A DNA stretch of 64,000 nucleotides from Hanleya hanleyi (Eukaryota; Mollusca; Polyplacophora; Lepidopleurida; Hanleyidae), in assembly GCA_036873755.1 (NCBI GenBank), contig JAVTVY010033733.1, forward strand, positions 1 through 64,000, read 5' to 3'. This document shows positions 39,001 to 46,784 of this stretch, piece by piece. Both the position numbers and the translations under genes were made by a program. Each line of letters begins with the position of its first letter. Positions within the stretch are counted from its first letter, which is position 1. The notes below the pieces were generated by a model. The model did no database searches, was not told the DNA's origin, and worked only from the letters and a program-made list of their open reading frames with translations.

Positions 39001-39381
39001 TTTGTTTTCTCTATTAGTTCTAGCCTAAGTTCAGATACCATCTAATGTATTCAAACTTACTTCGTCTTTTTCAGCTGTGCTCATGTATGAACCAGCTGGC
39101 ATGACTGGCTCCAGTTTGATTCGTTTGAACCGCCGTACATCCTCAGTCTGGGGTAGGTCCATTGGAAGAGCTGATATCTGTTGACCATCGATAGGCTCCG
39201 GATGCACAGTTGTCCACGGCTCGGAGTATTCACCGACATCATCAAGAAGTTCTCGTTTCATTGGTGACAGTTTATTCATATGGTGACCCGAAGACTGCTG
39301 CCAACTTTCACGGTGTGCTATCAAGTCTGACGAGTCACATACCGGCTCTTGTTTGATCAGTAACCCAATCAAAGGATCCAT
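14712..39381 (-). CDS. Quadruple BEN-domain protein (12-exon model)
   Basis: Exons on the minus strand in order: 39381-39061, 38023-37876, 32707-32562, 32000-31543, 29421-29344, 27832-26819, 26378-26291, 24429-23458, 22705-22628, 18716-17640, 17038-16967, 15030-14712. Every junction has AG/GT borders and all phases agree, except that exon 7 is 2 nt short. BEN domains are DNA- and protein-binding modules of chromatin repressors (vertebrate BEND3 also has four). Each BEN is encoded by a small exon (VGQLDQHPVFIPAH) plus the start of a large exon (FVKRLMKEMFGFEEMALGC ... KLAAIRRAVEIEFPGH). Long Thr/Ser/Val-rich linkers separate the domains. As read the exons total 4771 nt; skipping exon 7 restores frame (1560 residues). 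I infer a nuclear transcriptional regulator. The link between exons 1-4 and the BEN exons rests on phase and spacing only. Confidence 0.65.
15609..15878. mobile_element. MITE in last intron
   Basis: AGGCTCAGTTGCATA at the left end is matched by the near complement CTATGCAATCGAGCCT at the right end. The same element sits at 24877-25075 in the paralogous intron, and the flanking sequence is also similar. Confidence 0.6.
16967..17038 (-). CDS. Exon 11: N-terminal strand of BEN 4
   Basis: The acceptor CTTTTCTGCAG precedes 17038 and the donor GTAAGT follows 16967. At 72 nt it enters and leaves in the same phase. It encodes VPEVKVGQLDQHPVFIPAH, the small-exon module that precedes each BEN core. 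Confidence 0.75.
17640..18716 (-). CDS. Exon 10: BEN domain 3 plus repeat linker
   Basis: The acceptor is TTTCAG and the donor AG|GTGAGT at 17639. Roughly the first 95 residues are the BEN core (YRTARAKDTVAAFVKRLM ... HLKELDHRKLAAIRRAVE ... VQEKIRKVRFSYRQ). The remaining 260 residues are a Ser/Thr/Val/Pro-rich linker containing 9-residue repeats of the type DTNxVSxIQ (18055-17880) and ending SPTRELGSS before the donor. The linker is probably disordered. The opposite-strand open frame at 18087-18302 is a shadow. Confidence 0.8.
19490..19830 (+). repeat. Dispersed repeat copy 2 with TTAACGCC run and three TGACGTCA sites
   Basis: 19490-19620 is the inverted match of 3235-3365. It is followed by a short tandem run of CGCCTTAACGCC (19615-19685) and by TGACGTCA at 19751, 19779 and 19820. 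The block lies in the intron between exons 9 and 10 of the BEN gene. Confidence 0.6.
20437..21955 (+). repeat. About 160-bp tandem array with (ACGG)n tail, pearl/HINE-like
   Basis: The 12-base palindrome GGTGGCGCCACC recurs at 20583, 20742, 20896, 21058, 21217, 21426, 21586 and 21731. The usual period is 154-162 bp; one step of 209 includes a partial extra unit, and the last is 145. Units share CGCAATCCCAAGCGAGGTCT and TCAAGTTATGCTCCGGAAAC. The array ends in a GGACGGACGG microsatellite (21870-21902) and CACTACGTGTACGGGGGGTA. A core of ~160-bp repeats followed by an ACGG-type microsatellite is the organisation described for bivalve pearl and Helitron-derived HINE elements; assignment here is by organisation, not by sequence search. 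Confidence 0.7.
21962..22150 (+). repeat. Retroelement-tail fragment with 67-bp tandem duplication
   Basis: ACACAAGATGGTTTCTTACA resembles 19387, 28887 and the 53540 region (part of a dispersed retroelement 3' tail). CTGATCTTCTTTACCAAAAA ... CATTGTCCAAATGAA then occurs twice in tandem (about 22029 and 22096). Confidence 0.55.
22628..22705 (-). CDS. Exon 9: N-terminal strand of BEN 3
   Basis: The acceptor TTTTGCTACAG precedes 22705 and the donor AA|GTAAGT follows 22628. It is 78 nt, the intact length and phase. It encodes VPEVNVGQLDQHPVFIPAH. Confidence 0.75.
23458..24429 (-). CDS. Exon 8: BEN domain 2 plus repeat linker
   Basis: The acceptor is GTTTCAG at 24430 and the donor GG|GTGAGT at 23457. 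The BEN core carries FVKRLMKEMFEFEEMALG, HLKELDHRKLLAIRRAVE and KIRKARFSYRQ. The linker includes four to five 9-residue repeats (DTSTVPAIR, DTNSVPAMR, DTNAVPAIQ) at 23760-23625 and ends ESPTRELGSS. Its frame depends on exon 7 being skipped or repaired. Confidence 0.8.
24877..25075. mobile_element. MITE in intron 7, paralogue of 15609-15878
   Basis: Perfect 17-bp inverted termini GAGGCTCAGTTGCATAG / CTATGCAACTGAGCCTC enclose about 165 bp. Sequence beyond the right end (25080-25210) is similar to 15880-16010, so the element was probably copied together with the exon pair. Confidence 0.7.
26291..26378 (-). CDS. Exon 7: N-terminal strand of BEN 2, frameshifted
   Basis: The acceptor TTTTCTGTAG precedes 26378 and the donor AA|GTAAGT follows 26291, so splicing signals are intact. 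Compared with exons 9 and 11, GTTGGTCTAACTG reads GTTGGTAACTG on the plus strand: two bases are missing. The frame changes after GEVNVGQL and the exon is 88 nt instead of 90. Including it would put exon 8 out of frame and reach a stop within about 25 codons. The exon is otherwise symmetric, so skipping keeps the frame. A sequencing or assembly error is also possible. Confidence 0.65.
26819..27832 (-). CDS. Exon 6: BEN domain 1 plus repeat linker
   Basis: The acceptor is GTTTCAG at 27833 and the donor AG|GTGGGT at 26818. It encodes YRAARAKDTVAAFVKKLM, then a BEN core with FKFQEMALGC, RLKELDRRKLIAIRRAVE and VQEKIRKVRFSYRQ. The linker is about 240 residues and contains DTNAVSELQ-type repeats and the closing motif DSPTRELGN. 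The same three-part plan is seen in exons 8 and 10. Confidence 0.8.
28450..29240 (-). repeat. Dispersed retroelement 3'-tail fragments
   Basis: GGTGCTAGGGGC (28472 and 28961), GAGAAGCGGTCAATAGTTTTCA (28906) and TAGTCACGCTTTGATTGTGA (29181) match the non-coding tail of the retroelement inserted at 53399-54088. The open frame 28403-28855 on the plus strand overlaps this and is not supported as a gene. Confidence 0.5.
29344..29421 (-). CDS. Exon 5: N-terminal strand of BEN 1
   Basis: The acceptor TTCTTGTAG precedes 29421 and the donor AA|GTGAGT follows 29344. It is 78 nt in matching phase and encodes QGEVSVGQLNQNPVFVRAQ. It is the most diverged of the four small exons, as expected if it is the founder copy. 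Confidence 0.7.
30332..31340 (+). repeat. Minisatellite of 20- and 28-bp units in intron 4
   Basis: The core TTAATGGATGATGTGCATGC (20 bp) alternates with versions carrying an extra ACAAGCTC. The first part is a clean 48-bp higher-order repeat (28 + 20) repeated about four times before becoming irregular. The 94-residue minus-strand frame inside it is an artefact of the repeat. Confidence 0.85.
31543..32000 (-). CDS. Exon 4: coiled-coil and Thr/Ser-rich segment
   Basis: The acceptor TATTTTGCAG precedes 32000 and the donor CAG|GTAAGT follows 31543. After LDTNGKVIEDLSQ comes an amphipathic stretch (NLLTENFALLLKNQQIIL, then EFQKLKESLFVV) that looks like a short coiled coil, perhaps for self-association. 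A Ser/Thr/Ala-rich tail follows. The exon ends QELSRF, which resembles the TRELGSS end of the BEN linkers and suggests a common origin of the exon ends. Confidence 0.65.
32562..32707 (-). CDS. Exon 3: acidic segment
   Basis: The acceptor ATCTGTTAG precedes 32707. The donor is CAA|GTAATT (weak). I chose this donor because only it gives a phase that reads into exon 4; an earlier GTATGAG would not. It encodes DHVCHEDVLETEAETAFF followed by a polar stretch. No domain is recognised. Confidence 0.45.
37876..38023 (-). CDS. Exon 2: ADSVLARFVMQQ segment
   Basis: The acceptor TTTTCTCGCAG precedes 38023 and the donor ATA|GTATGT follows 37876. It enters in phase 0 directly after exon 1 and encodes ADSVLARFVMQQNTANLG and EGEHVITLLEEKWRPADSL. 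The pattern is helix-like and conserved-looking, but I do not recognise a family. Confidence 0.6.
38165..38253 (+). tRNA. tRNA-like hairpin, probably a pseudogene or SINE head
   Basis: The outer arms TTTAGCCGTCAGCGG (38165-38179) and CCGCTGAACGCTAAA (38239-38253) pair with two mismatches. Inside is a hairpin GATCG/CGATC at a D-arm position, and GAGTTCGAATCCCC near the 3' side fits a T-arm and polymerase III B box. The anticodon arm does not fold convincingly and no isotype can be read, so a functional tRNA is unlikely. Confidence 0.4.
39061..39381 (-). CDS. Exon 1: N-terminus with two SUMO-type motifs
   Basis: The ATG is at 39381-39379 and the donor GAA|GTAAGT follows 39061. It begins MDPLIGLLIKQEP and contains RRFKRIKLEPV near the end; both fit the psi-K-x-E SUMO consensus, common in transcriptional repressors. 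KRIK is a possible nuclear signal. Its join to the BEN exons is supported by phase but not proven. Confidence 0.65.
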
Positions 39382-41600
39382 AGTGTGTGTACATTAGCTG
39401 TGGATGTATTACTCAGATCTCCCGTAAGGACCTCGTGCATTCCAAACCACAACGGATAATAAGTCCAAGCTCATATTATGATAACTGGTCTAGTTCGGTT
39501 CCTGCCATCTTTCTGGAAGATTGTAAATTGTTTGTTCAGATTATCAGTGGATATCCTCAAAGTACATGTAATATGCAAACGGAGTTATATAATAACGTTA
39601 CACGATTGCGTCACAGAATACAGTATCTCCCAGTTGTAACTCACTTGATTGGTAAACTCAAATTTTCAAAATGGAGCCCAGAATTTTCATTGGCCTGTTA
39701 AACAAATTGGAGAAGAAATCCAGCAAATCATATTGTTGTTGTGAAAGATCATCATGATCAGTTAAGGCTAGCACTATACTAACTATTCTGAGCAGGCTGG
39801 TTATGAATCGGATACAATTATTTACGTTAGTTTTTCATTTTAGGTACAGAGGGAACTCCGTAAACCGGAGCATCATTCATTGGGTTTGGTTTGGTATACA
39901 TGTTTTTCAAACGCTAACTACTGGTAAACGAAAACCGAACCGTTCAGCACCGAACCATAATCCAAATCAAAAATAAAAAGTTTGACTGAAAATACATGTT
40001 TCATTTTTGTCAAAAGAAACTACCATAAAGACATTTCGTTCAAATTGCCAGATCATCGAACACATTTTATATCTGTAGTCAATGTTGCACTCTCACACTG
40101 CAATTTACTGTGCTTGATTGTTCCATTTAGTGGATACATTTTCACTCGCACGTCACATTTTCACCCATGAAAGTAAAGGTATTTTTTTTATTTATCGCCA
40201 AATTGTGAACCCAATTGAGATTGGATCAAAAATACAGGCGTGGAGAAACGCAGCAGAAGGGCCGCTGGAACCGGCCCGCGAGAATTTCAACCTGGCTTAT
40301 TGAAGAGTAAACCAAAATCACGAAATAAAATATAGGGTGTGTTCACTCGAACTGGAAAACGGTTTGATGTAGCTAAAAAACCATTAATTTCCAGAATTTC
40401 TTCCACGCATGTACATACGCGCCCCGAGTCAGTATTTCTGGGTTACGGTTCGGTGAAACACGTCCAACTGTAACTTTGGCACAGAATCGTTTTCTGGAAC
40501 AGCTTCTGGGGTTCTGGAGGTTACAGACTCTGACAATGTGAGAATACTGGAGTTCCGCTTACCATGAGCTAGCTTCCACCGAAGAAACAGACGCTGATTT
40601 CCGGAAACAATGTCCAAGTCGCGCGTTAAACACAGCATGCTAGATGTGTACCAAAAACATACCTTGGCCTAAAACGGAAAACGGAGGTATCCGTTCAATT
40701 AATATCAGCATGCATTGACAAACAATCCCGTTTGTATTCTTAGTTATTTATTATTTTATATTTTCCCCAGCATTAAGTCTTTCTCAAAGTCTAAAATAAG
40801 TTTCGTTGTTATTTTTATTCACACATATCTTTGCAAATCAGGTCTGATCATTTTAGCGTCAAGTAAGCCGTGACCTCATTCTTGGATCATGAGTCCGTCA
40901 ATATTATGTGGCAGGGTTTTTTTGATGGTGCGGGATGTATTTATTTAGTAATATCCGATACATTTATCGAATTACGTTTTCTTTCAATATGTATTAGTTA
41001 TTCTTAGATATGAAAGTAAACCACAAAAGAAAAAAAAAGTATGATAGTTTAATGTCGAATGACGACCTTCCAAACAAACTTGCATGGGTCCATTGCCGTT
41101 GTTAATTGGTTGATTAGGATGATTAATGATGGGACCCGCCGTCAAGGAAGGAACATATTTCCCTTCTCGACCCCCTTCGTCTCCCTCTCCCACCTCTAAT
41201 TAGCCTAATTGAGAGATTATCATCGGCAACGAGCACGAACTTTATTAGGAGCCGGGTGAAGCCAGAGGTAAAGACGAACCATCGTACTTTTGTTTAACAG
41301 AAGCTGATCTGCACATTCGAGCGTTTTCATTCTGCTGCGCGCTGAAATACTACTGGCCTGTATTCAACGAGTGCATAACAGAAGCGGCTATATCGAGCTC
41401 CATGAAATCCTTGCTGCTGATGAAAAGATCCGTATCCATGCTAGGTTCCGGTTTTCCTTGGTAGGTACAGTTTACCGCGAGTTTTCTGAGAGCGATGCCC
41501 GGGTGGAAGAAAAAGCGACCACGAAGAAAGATATACGTCTTGAAGTTGGACCAAAGCAGTACAACAGCTACACTGGTGTTCATGTCGTTGTGTTGGATCA
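39382..41600. promoter_or_regulatory. Intergenic region between divergent genes
   Basis: The BEN-gene start (minus) and the zinc-finger-gene start (plus) face away from each other across 2.2 kb. No clear TATA box, CpG-rich core or exon was identified. A bidirectional promoter is possible but is only an inference. Confidence 0.35.
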
Positions 41601-41756
41601 ATGGATAAGACGGGAATCCACCATACTGAGTCTACAGCAGGGCGGTCAGATATACCAATACAACTAGAACCAGTTAACAAGGTTACCCAGCGTGCAGTTA
41701 TCGGTCATCCTATGACGGATGTCACCATTAAACAAGAACCAAATGAAGACGTTCAT
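41601..41756 (+). CDS. Zinc-finger gene exon 1
   Basis: The ATG at 41601 is in frame to the donor CAT|GTAAGT. It encodes 52 residues including TIKQEPNED. The overlapping longer frame beginning near 41371 is in another phase and has no splice support. Confidence 0.7.
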
Positions 41757-44700
41757 GTAAGTAGCAGCTTGACTTGTTGTCTTTGTTGTTGTTGTCATAA
41801 TCGTATAGGCATCAATAATGAATTATATCCAAAAGTCACTATTTAAGAATAAACTAAATCATGTAAATATACCTGAATCTTTGCCAGTTTCAGAGAAGAA
41901 TCATGAAGACCTGTATTAGCCCAGTCTGAAAGTATAGATGCTGTATCAGTTTTCTGAGAAAACCGACAGCATCTATAGGGGGGTGATAGAATCACCACGT
42001 CTTGGTAGCCAACTTTTTTCAGCTCTTGTGACTCAGTCTTTTGCCGTTTTTTCGAGTATAGTCCTAACCCTATAAGACATGTTTGATCGACAGAAGTCAG
42101 CCTTCTGATCAATGTGTCTTTGATTAGTTTCCTCTAAACATACCCAATATTCAGACAATATCTTCTTTCCGGATGTTAAGTCATAATAATTGTGAGGAAG
42201 CGAACTTTTTTTTTTTTTAGAACCATTTGGGGATCCAAGGGTCACAGACCCTAGGCGTACCAAAACACGAAATCCTGATGAAAGAAACGGTCGGTTCTGG
42301 ATCAGCGGAGACAACCACAATGGAAGAAGATGCATACAACGATGACAACTCCTGGCAGGTATGAAGGTTGATATCAGATTTGCTTTTATTAATCACCAGG
42401 ATTGAAAAGCCCAAAGCTGTTTTATTGGCCAAACACTGATTATTCAGGTCCAATTCGCTCTTAAATTTGTACCAACAACATGACGATGTATATCGTAAAC
42501 TCTGAGATTCTCCACGTAAACACATTTTATTGCACGATCTGCCTACCCCCTTGTCTGCGCCTTCATCGAGTGAAGAGGAATTAATTTGAAATTCATATAG
42601 GCCCACAACAAGTGTAGAACATATTGATTAATTTAAAGTTCATTATACACTTTTATTTGTTACAGCCGCCATGACTGCATGATGTTACCTTTTGATTATG
42701 ATATATCAACTTCAGATCCTTATCATCGTTATCATGCAATATCTCTGGTGCTACATTTCGTAACTTGTGTCTACTTCGGCTTAACTCTGGGCTAGGGGCC
42801 GTTTGAACATCATCTATTTACATCTCCATGCTGTTCAAATGAACGGGCGCAATTAAAGCGTGACTGAGATACATCACACTCTAGAGATACATCACACTCT
42901 AGAGATACATCACACTCTAGAGATACATCACACTCTAGATATACATGACACTCTAGAGATACATCACACTCTAGAGATACATCACACTCTAGAGATACAT
43001 CACACTCTAGAGATACATCACACTCTAGAGATACATCACACTCTAGATAACATGACTGAGATACATCACACTCTAGAGATACATCACACTCTAGAGATAC
43101 ATCACACTCTAGAGATACATCACACTCTAGAGATACATCACACTCTAGAGATACATCACACTCTAGATAACATGACTGAGATACATCACACTCTAGAGAT
43201 ACATCACACTCTAGAGATACATCACACTCTAGAGATACATCACACTCTAGAGATACATCACACTCTAGATAACATCACACTCTAGAGATACATCACACTC
43301 TAGAGATACATCACACTCTAGAGATACATCACACTCTAGAGATACATCACACTCTAGAGATACATCACACTCTAGAGATACATCACACTCTAGAGATACA
43401 TCACACTCTAGAGATACATCACACTCTAGATAACATGACTGAGATACATCACACTCTAGAGATACATCACACTCTAGAGATACATCACACTCTAGAGATA
43501 CATCACACTCTAGAGATACATCACACTCTAGAGATACATCACACTCTAGATAACATGACTGAGATACATCACACTCTAGAGATACATCACACTCTAGAGA
43601 TACATCACACTCTAGAGATACATCACACTCTAGAGATACATCACACTCTAGAGATACATCACACTCTAGAGATACATCACACTCTAGAAAACTACCCGAA
43701 AATCATTTGGATAAGAATAATGGTCAGAACATAATGATATCTCTCCCTCATTAGGGAAAACTGTTAACTGCTTTTCTGTTGTGTTGTTGTTGTTATTTAT
43801 AAACATATAATTCAAGTTGATTCGATTGAATAGTGACACATGCGGGTATATAGCAAAATTTAAATGCGAAATCGACAGCATTTCTTTGACCGTATAAGCT
43901 GTTGATTATTTATGTTATGTATTTGATAGATTTATAAGGATGGGAAACCCATAGGTCTCATTATGGATAGAAGTGAGCCGCTACAGGACTGGAGGACAAA
44001 GCTGAACTCATTGTCTGGTCCAACGATAGCACAACCTGCAGTTTCTCCGCTGAATATCCAGCTGACCGCCCCTACCATTGAGAAACCTTTCAAGTGTGCA
44101 GTTTGTGGATCTAGCTACAAGAGCAAAGGTCATCTGACGATACACAGTAGAATCCACACCGGAGATAAACCATTCAAGTGTACAGTATGTGGATTCGGAG
44201 TCGATAGCAAAGCTCAACTTGAGACACACAGTAGAAAACACGCGGACGAGAATCATTTCAAGTGTTCATTGTGTCCCTACAGCTGTTCCCGACGGTTAGC
44301 GATGACTGCACATATGAGAAGCCACACTGAAGAGAAACCCTTCAGGTGTTCATTGTGTGAGTACAGCTGTGCAAGTTGGGATGAACTGAATGTTCACTTA
44401 AAAAGCCATACTGGGGAGAAACCTTTCAAGTGCCGCAAGTGTCTGTACAGGTGTACAGTAAAGCATCACCTTATTAAACACATGAACACTCACGCTGAAG
44501 AGAAACCCTTCAACTGTCCAGCGTGTGATTACAGGTGCGCACGAGCAGATGGTCTAAATGAACACATGTCAACTCACACGGGGGAGAAACGCTTCAGATG
44601 CTCTGTGTGTCAGTACAGATCTTCACGACAACACAATCTTACAGTACACATGAGAACACACACTGGGGAGAAACCTTATAACTGTTCAGTGTGTAAGTAC

Positions 44701-44850
44701 AGGTGTACCCAGCAGTCTATGCTGGCTTCACACATGAGAACTCACACCGGAGAGAAACCCTTCAAATGTCCATTGTGCGAGTGCAGGTTTTCGGTTCGAA
44801 GATCTCTGAGAAGACACTTAAAAACTCATGAATCAGAACATCCGCGGTAG
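41601..44850 (+). CDS. Nine-finger C2H2 zinc-finger protein (3 exons)
   Basis: Exons 41601-41756, 42221-42358 and 43930-44850 join in phase 0 throughout (GTAAGT, polypyrimidine-TTTAG, GTATGA, TTGATAG borders) and total 1215 nt, 404 residues. The N-terminus carries VTIKQEPNED, a SUMO-type motif, followed by an acidic stretch. The last exon has nine consecutive C2H2 fingers separated mostly by TGEKPF-type linkers (from KPFKCAVCGSSYKSKGHL to KPFKCPLCECRF). Several fingers have the C-x2-C-x(Y)xC pattern seen in many invertebrate tandem-finger proteins. Expected role: sequence-specific DNA binding in the nucleus; orthology not assigned. Confidence 0.85.
42221..42358 (+). CDS. Zinc-finger gene exon 2
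   Basis: A 13-base T run and AG precede AACCATTTGGGG; the donor is CAG|GTATGA. It encodes 46 polar residues ending TMEEDAYNDDNSWQ. Phase 0 at both ends. Confidence 0.7.
42708..42866 (-). repeat. Retroelement 3'-tail fragment
   Basis: The reverse complement (CTCAGTCACGCTTTAATTG ... CGTTCATTTGAACAGCATGG ... GGCCCCTAGCCC) matches 53690-53830. The adjacent minisatellite begins exactly at this fragment's edge. Confidence 0.6.
42866..43690 (+). repeat. 18-bp minisatellite in zinc-finger gene intron 2
   Basis: The unit AGAGATACATCACACTCT is repeated more than 40 times. Interrupters GATAACATGACTGAG occur at 43046, 43166, 43429 and 43549, producing a 120-bp higher-order unit (12 + 6 x 18). The long open frames (HHTLEI repeats) arise because 18 is divisible by 3 and are not supported as genes. 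Confidence 0.9.
43930..44850 (+). CDS. Zinc-finger gene exon 3 (nine C2H2 fingers)
   Basis: The acceptor TTTGATAG precedes ATTTATAAGG and the stop TAG is at 44848-44850. Eleven codons precede the internal methionine at 43963, so the exon starts earlier than that ATG. All nine fingers keep both cysteines and both histidines. Confidence 0.85.
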   Translation: MYKDGKPIGLIMDRSEPLQDWRTKLNSLSGPTIAQPAVSPLNIQLTAPTIEKPFKCAVCGSSYKSKGHLTIHSRIHTGDKPFKCTVCGFGVDSKAQLETHSRKHADENHFKCSLCPYSCSRRLAMTAHMRSHTEEKPFRCSLCEYSCASWDELNVHLKSHTGEKPFKCRKCLYRCTVKHHLIKHMNTHAEEKPFNCPACDYRCARADGLNEHMSTHTGEKRFRCSVCQYRSSRQHNLTVHMRTHTGEKPYNCSVCKYRCTQQSMLASHMRTHTGEKPFKCPLCECRFSVRRSLRRHLKTHESEHPR

Positions 44851-46455
44851 CAGAACTGAACAGTAACTAGACCGCTTTAGTCGCCTTCAAATAATGAATT
44901 CAGGATGCAGTGAAAAATTCATTTCTGCTTAACTTCATTCATTTCATATCACGTAGCTGAAATTAACAACTGTCGGACTGGGATATATGTTTATAGAAAC
45001 TCCTGCAACTTCTTCCAAACAGAGAAGACTCACACAACAATGGAAGTGACATTACCGCCATGACATCATAACAGGGCGATATAATAAAACTGTATCACTT
45101 GTGGTGATGCACCAATGAACTGGAAGAAGTCCCATGGTACTTTCCTGTTTCTGTACAATTCATTCGCTTATGTGCACCACTGACTTTTTTATGATAATAC
45201 ATAAACGTTACAGCTCTATATATTTCAATATTTACTCAACATCTCGGTTAACATCAGTTGGGTATGCTACGGCCGACGGTCATACTGGCCGTTGCGAATA
45301 GGCAGTCTTAATTATGCTACATTTTTTCTTGTAGCAGATTACTGTCCACCAATCAGATGTCGTAAATTTTGTCTCGCAAGAATTGGTGTGGCGTATAAAG
45401 TTATGCCGTGATAAAACGATTTACTTCGTCGATTTTCCCGAAATTCGCATTTGAAAGCAACACGCAACACCGTTATATTTTAATGACATGCCTTCACGTC
45501 TTGAAATGAATGTGTACCCCATACGGCCTTGGTGCATCATAGTTTTGTTCCTCAACATAATCATCACCAATACCTGTATGAGCAAACTGGTCAATTCAAC
45601 GGATCGGTAGTCATTTATATCCGACAGAATTATCACCCTTGGGTGGATGTTGACGTCTGTTCCTAGCATCAGCCCAGGAGTATCTCCCCACGAGAAAATG
45701 TCCAATTTTAGGCTTTATTTCGCGTAATCTTTCATTCAAAAGGCTTTATCGGGCAAACTATTTGACAATCAGCACGGCACAGTCTTCTCCATCTACCACG
45801 CCTTCTGATAGCTTATATCCTAACACAAGAAGTACCCATTTATCAATTAGACACACAGCAGATAATTCTAAACTGTTCGCCTAACATGATATGTATGCAA
45901 GAATTTGTGGCATCTTTTGTAGATTAATTTGATTCATTTTGGACTCATCTTGTGTGAAATGTACTCCGAATATGTAAGAGAATTCTTCATTTCTTCTCAC
46001 CTACGGTGTATTTGAAATGCTAATTCTTTCATTTACTGAAAATCCACGGTTTATCCAAATTTTGTAAACTGACATAGAATATATCATTTTCGCGTTTCAA
46101 GTTGAACACTACACTAACCTTCGCTATTTCCCTTCCGAATGAGGTAAGTTCTTCAAACCATAAACGCACGTGATGTCATATAGCCAAACGAGATACGAGC
46201 TGGATAACAATGTGCTGCGATGATTTTCTTTGATCTCTGTGTGATCTTCAAATATGGCAGTCGGTGGTTTTATATCGGAAAATGTTCCCATAATCCTTCG
46301 AATAACAATCAGAGGAGATGGTACGATAAAGCGGCATTTTGGTCTATAGGTGGTGCGATTGAAGTCGAAAAAAAATAAAATGTCATAAAAATATATATTT
46401 TTTTAATGTAACGACAAGAGAAAATATATGTACACAACATGTGAAAGTTATAGCT
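44851..46455. other. No supportable gene
   Basis: Presumed 3' flank of the zinc-finger gene. AATAAT and AATAAAACTG (45082) are possible polyadenylation signals. The minus-strand frame 45421-45705 has no recognisable feature. Confidence 0.4.
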
Positions 46456-46762
46456 CGATTGCGTTATGATTATGACATGAACTTAAAATCCGCAGAATGT
46501 GCTATTTCGCAAAAAAAAAAGGTATAAATCAAGTCATTTAAACACACATTTAGACACGAAAGACCCCTTGGACCAAAACGCCATTTAACCTGGTGATGTG
46601 CGATGGAAGTATATCTTCACTGCTGAAAAATCTTTTTGGTTCTTCGTGTCTAAATGTGTGTTTAAAAGACTCGATTTATACCCTTTTTGACGAAATAGCA
46701 AATGCTACGGATTTCAATTTCATGTCATAACTACAATCATAACGTTTGTCGTTGAATCGGGT
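46456..46762. mobile_element. Foldback element (long imperfect palindrome)
   Basis: The left arm 46456-46570 (TTATGATTATGACATGAA ... AAACACACATTTAGACACGA) is the near-complement of the right arm 46640-46762 (TCGTGTCTAAATGTGTGTTT ... TTCATGTCATAACTACAATC), with a 60-70 nt loop. No coding capacity. Confidence 0.75.
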
Positions 46763-46784
46763 GGGTGGGATGGAGGGGGAGCAA

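Noticed and set aside
42860..43734. Long HHTLEI repeat frames
   Set aside because: An 18-bp repeat without stops gives open frames automatically. The array lies within an intron of the zinc-finger gene.
45421..45705. 94-codon minus-strand frame
   Set aside because: Composition and sequence show no domain, splice signal or homology I can recognise.
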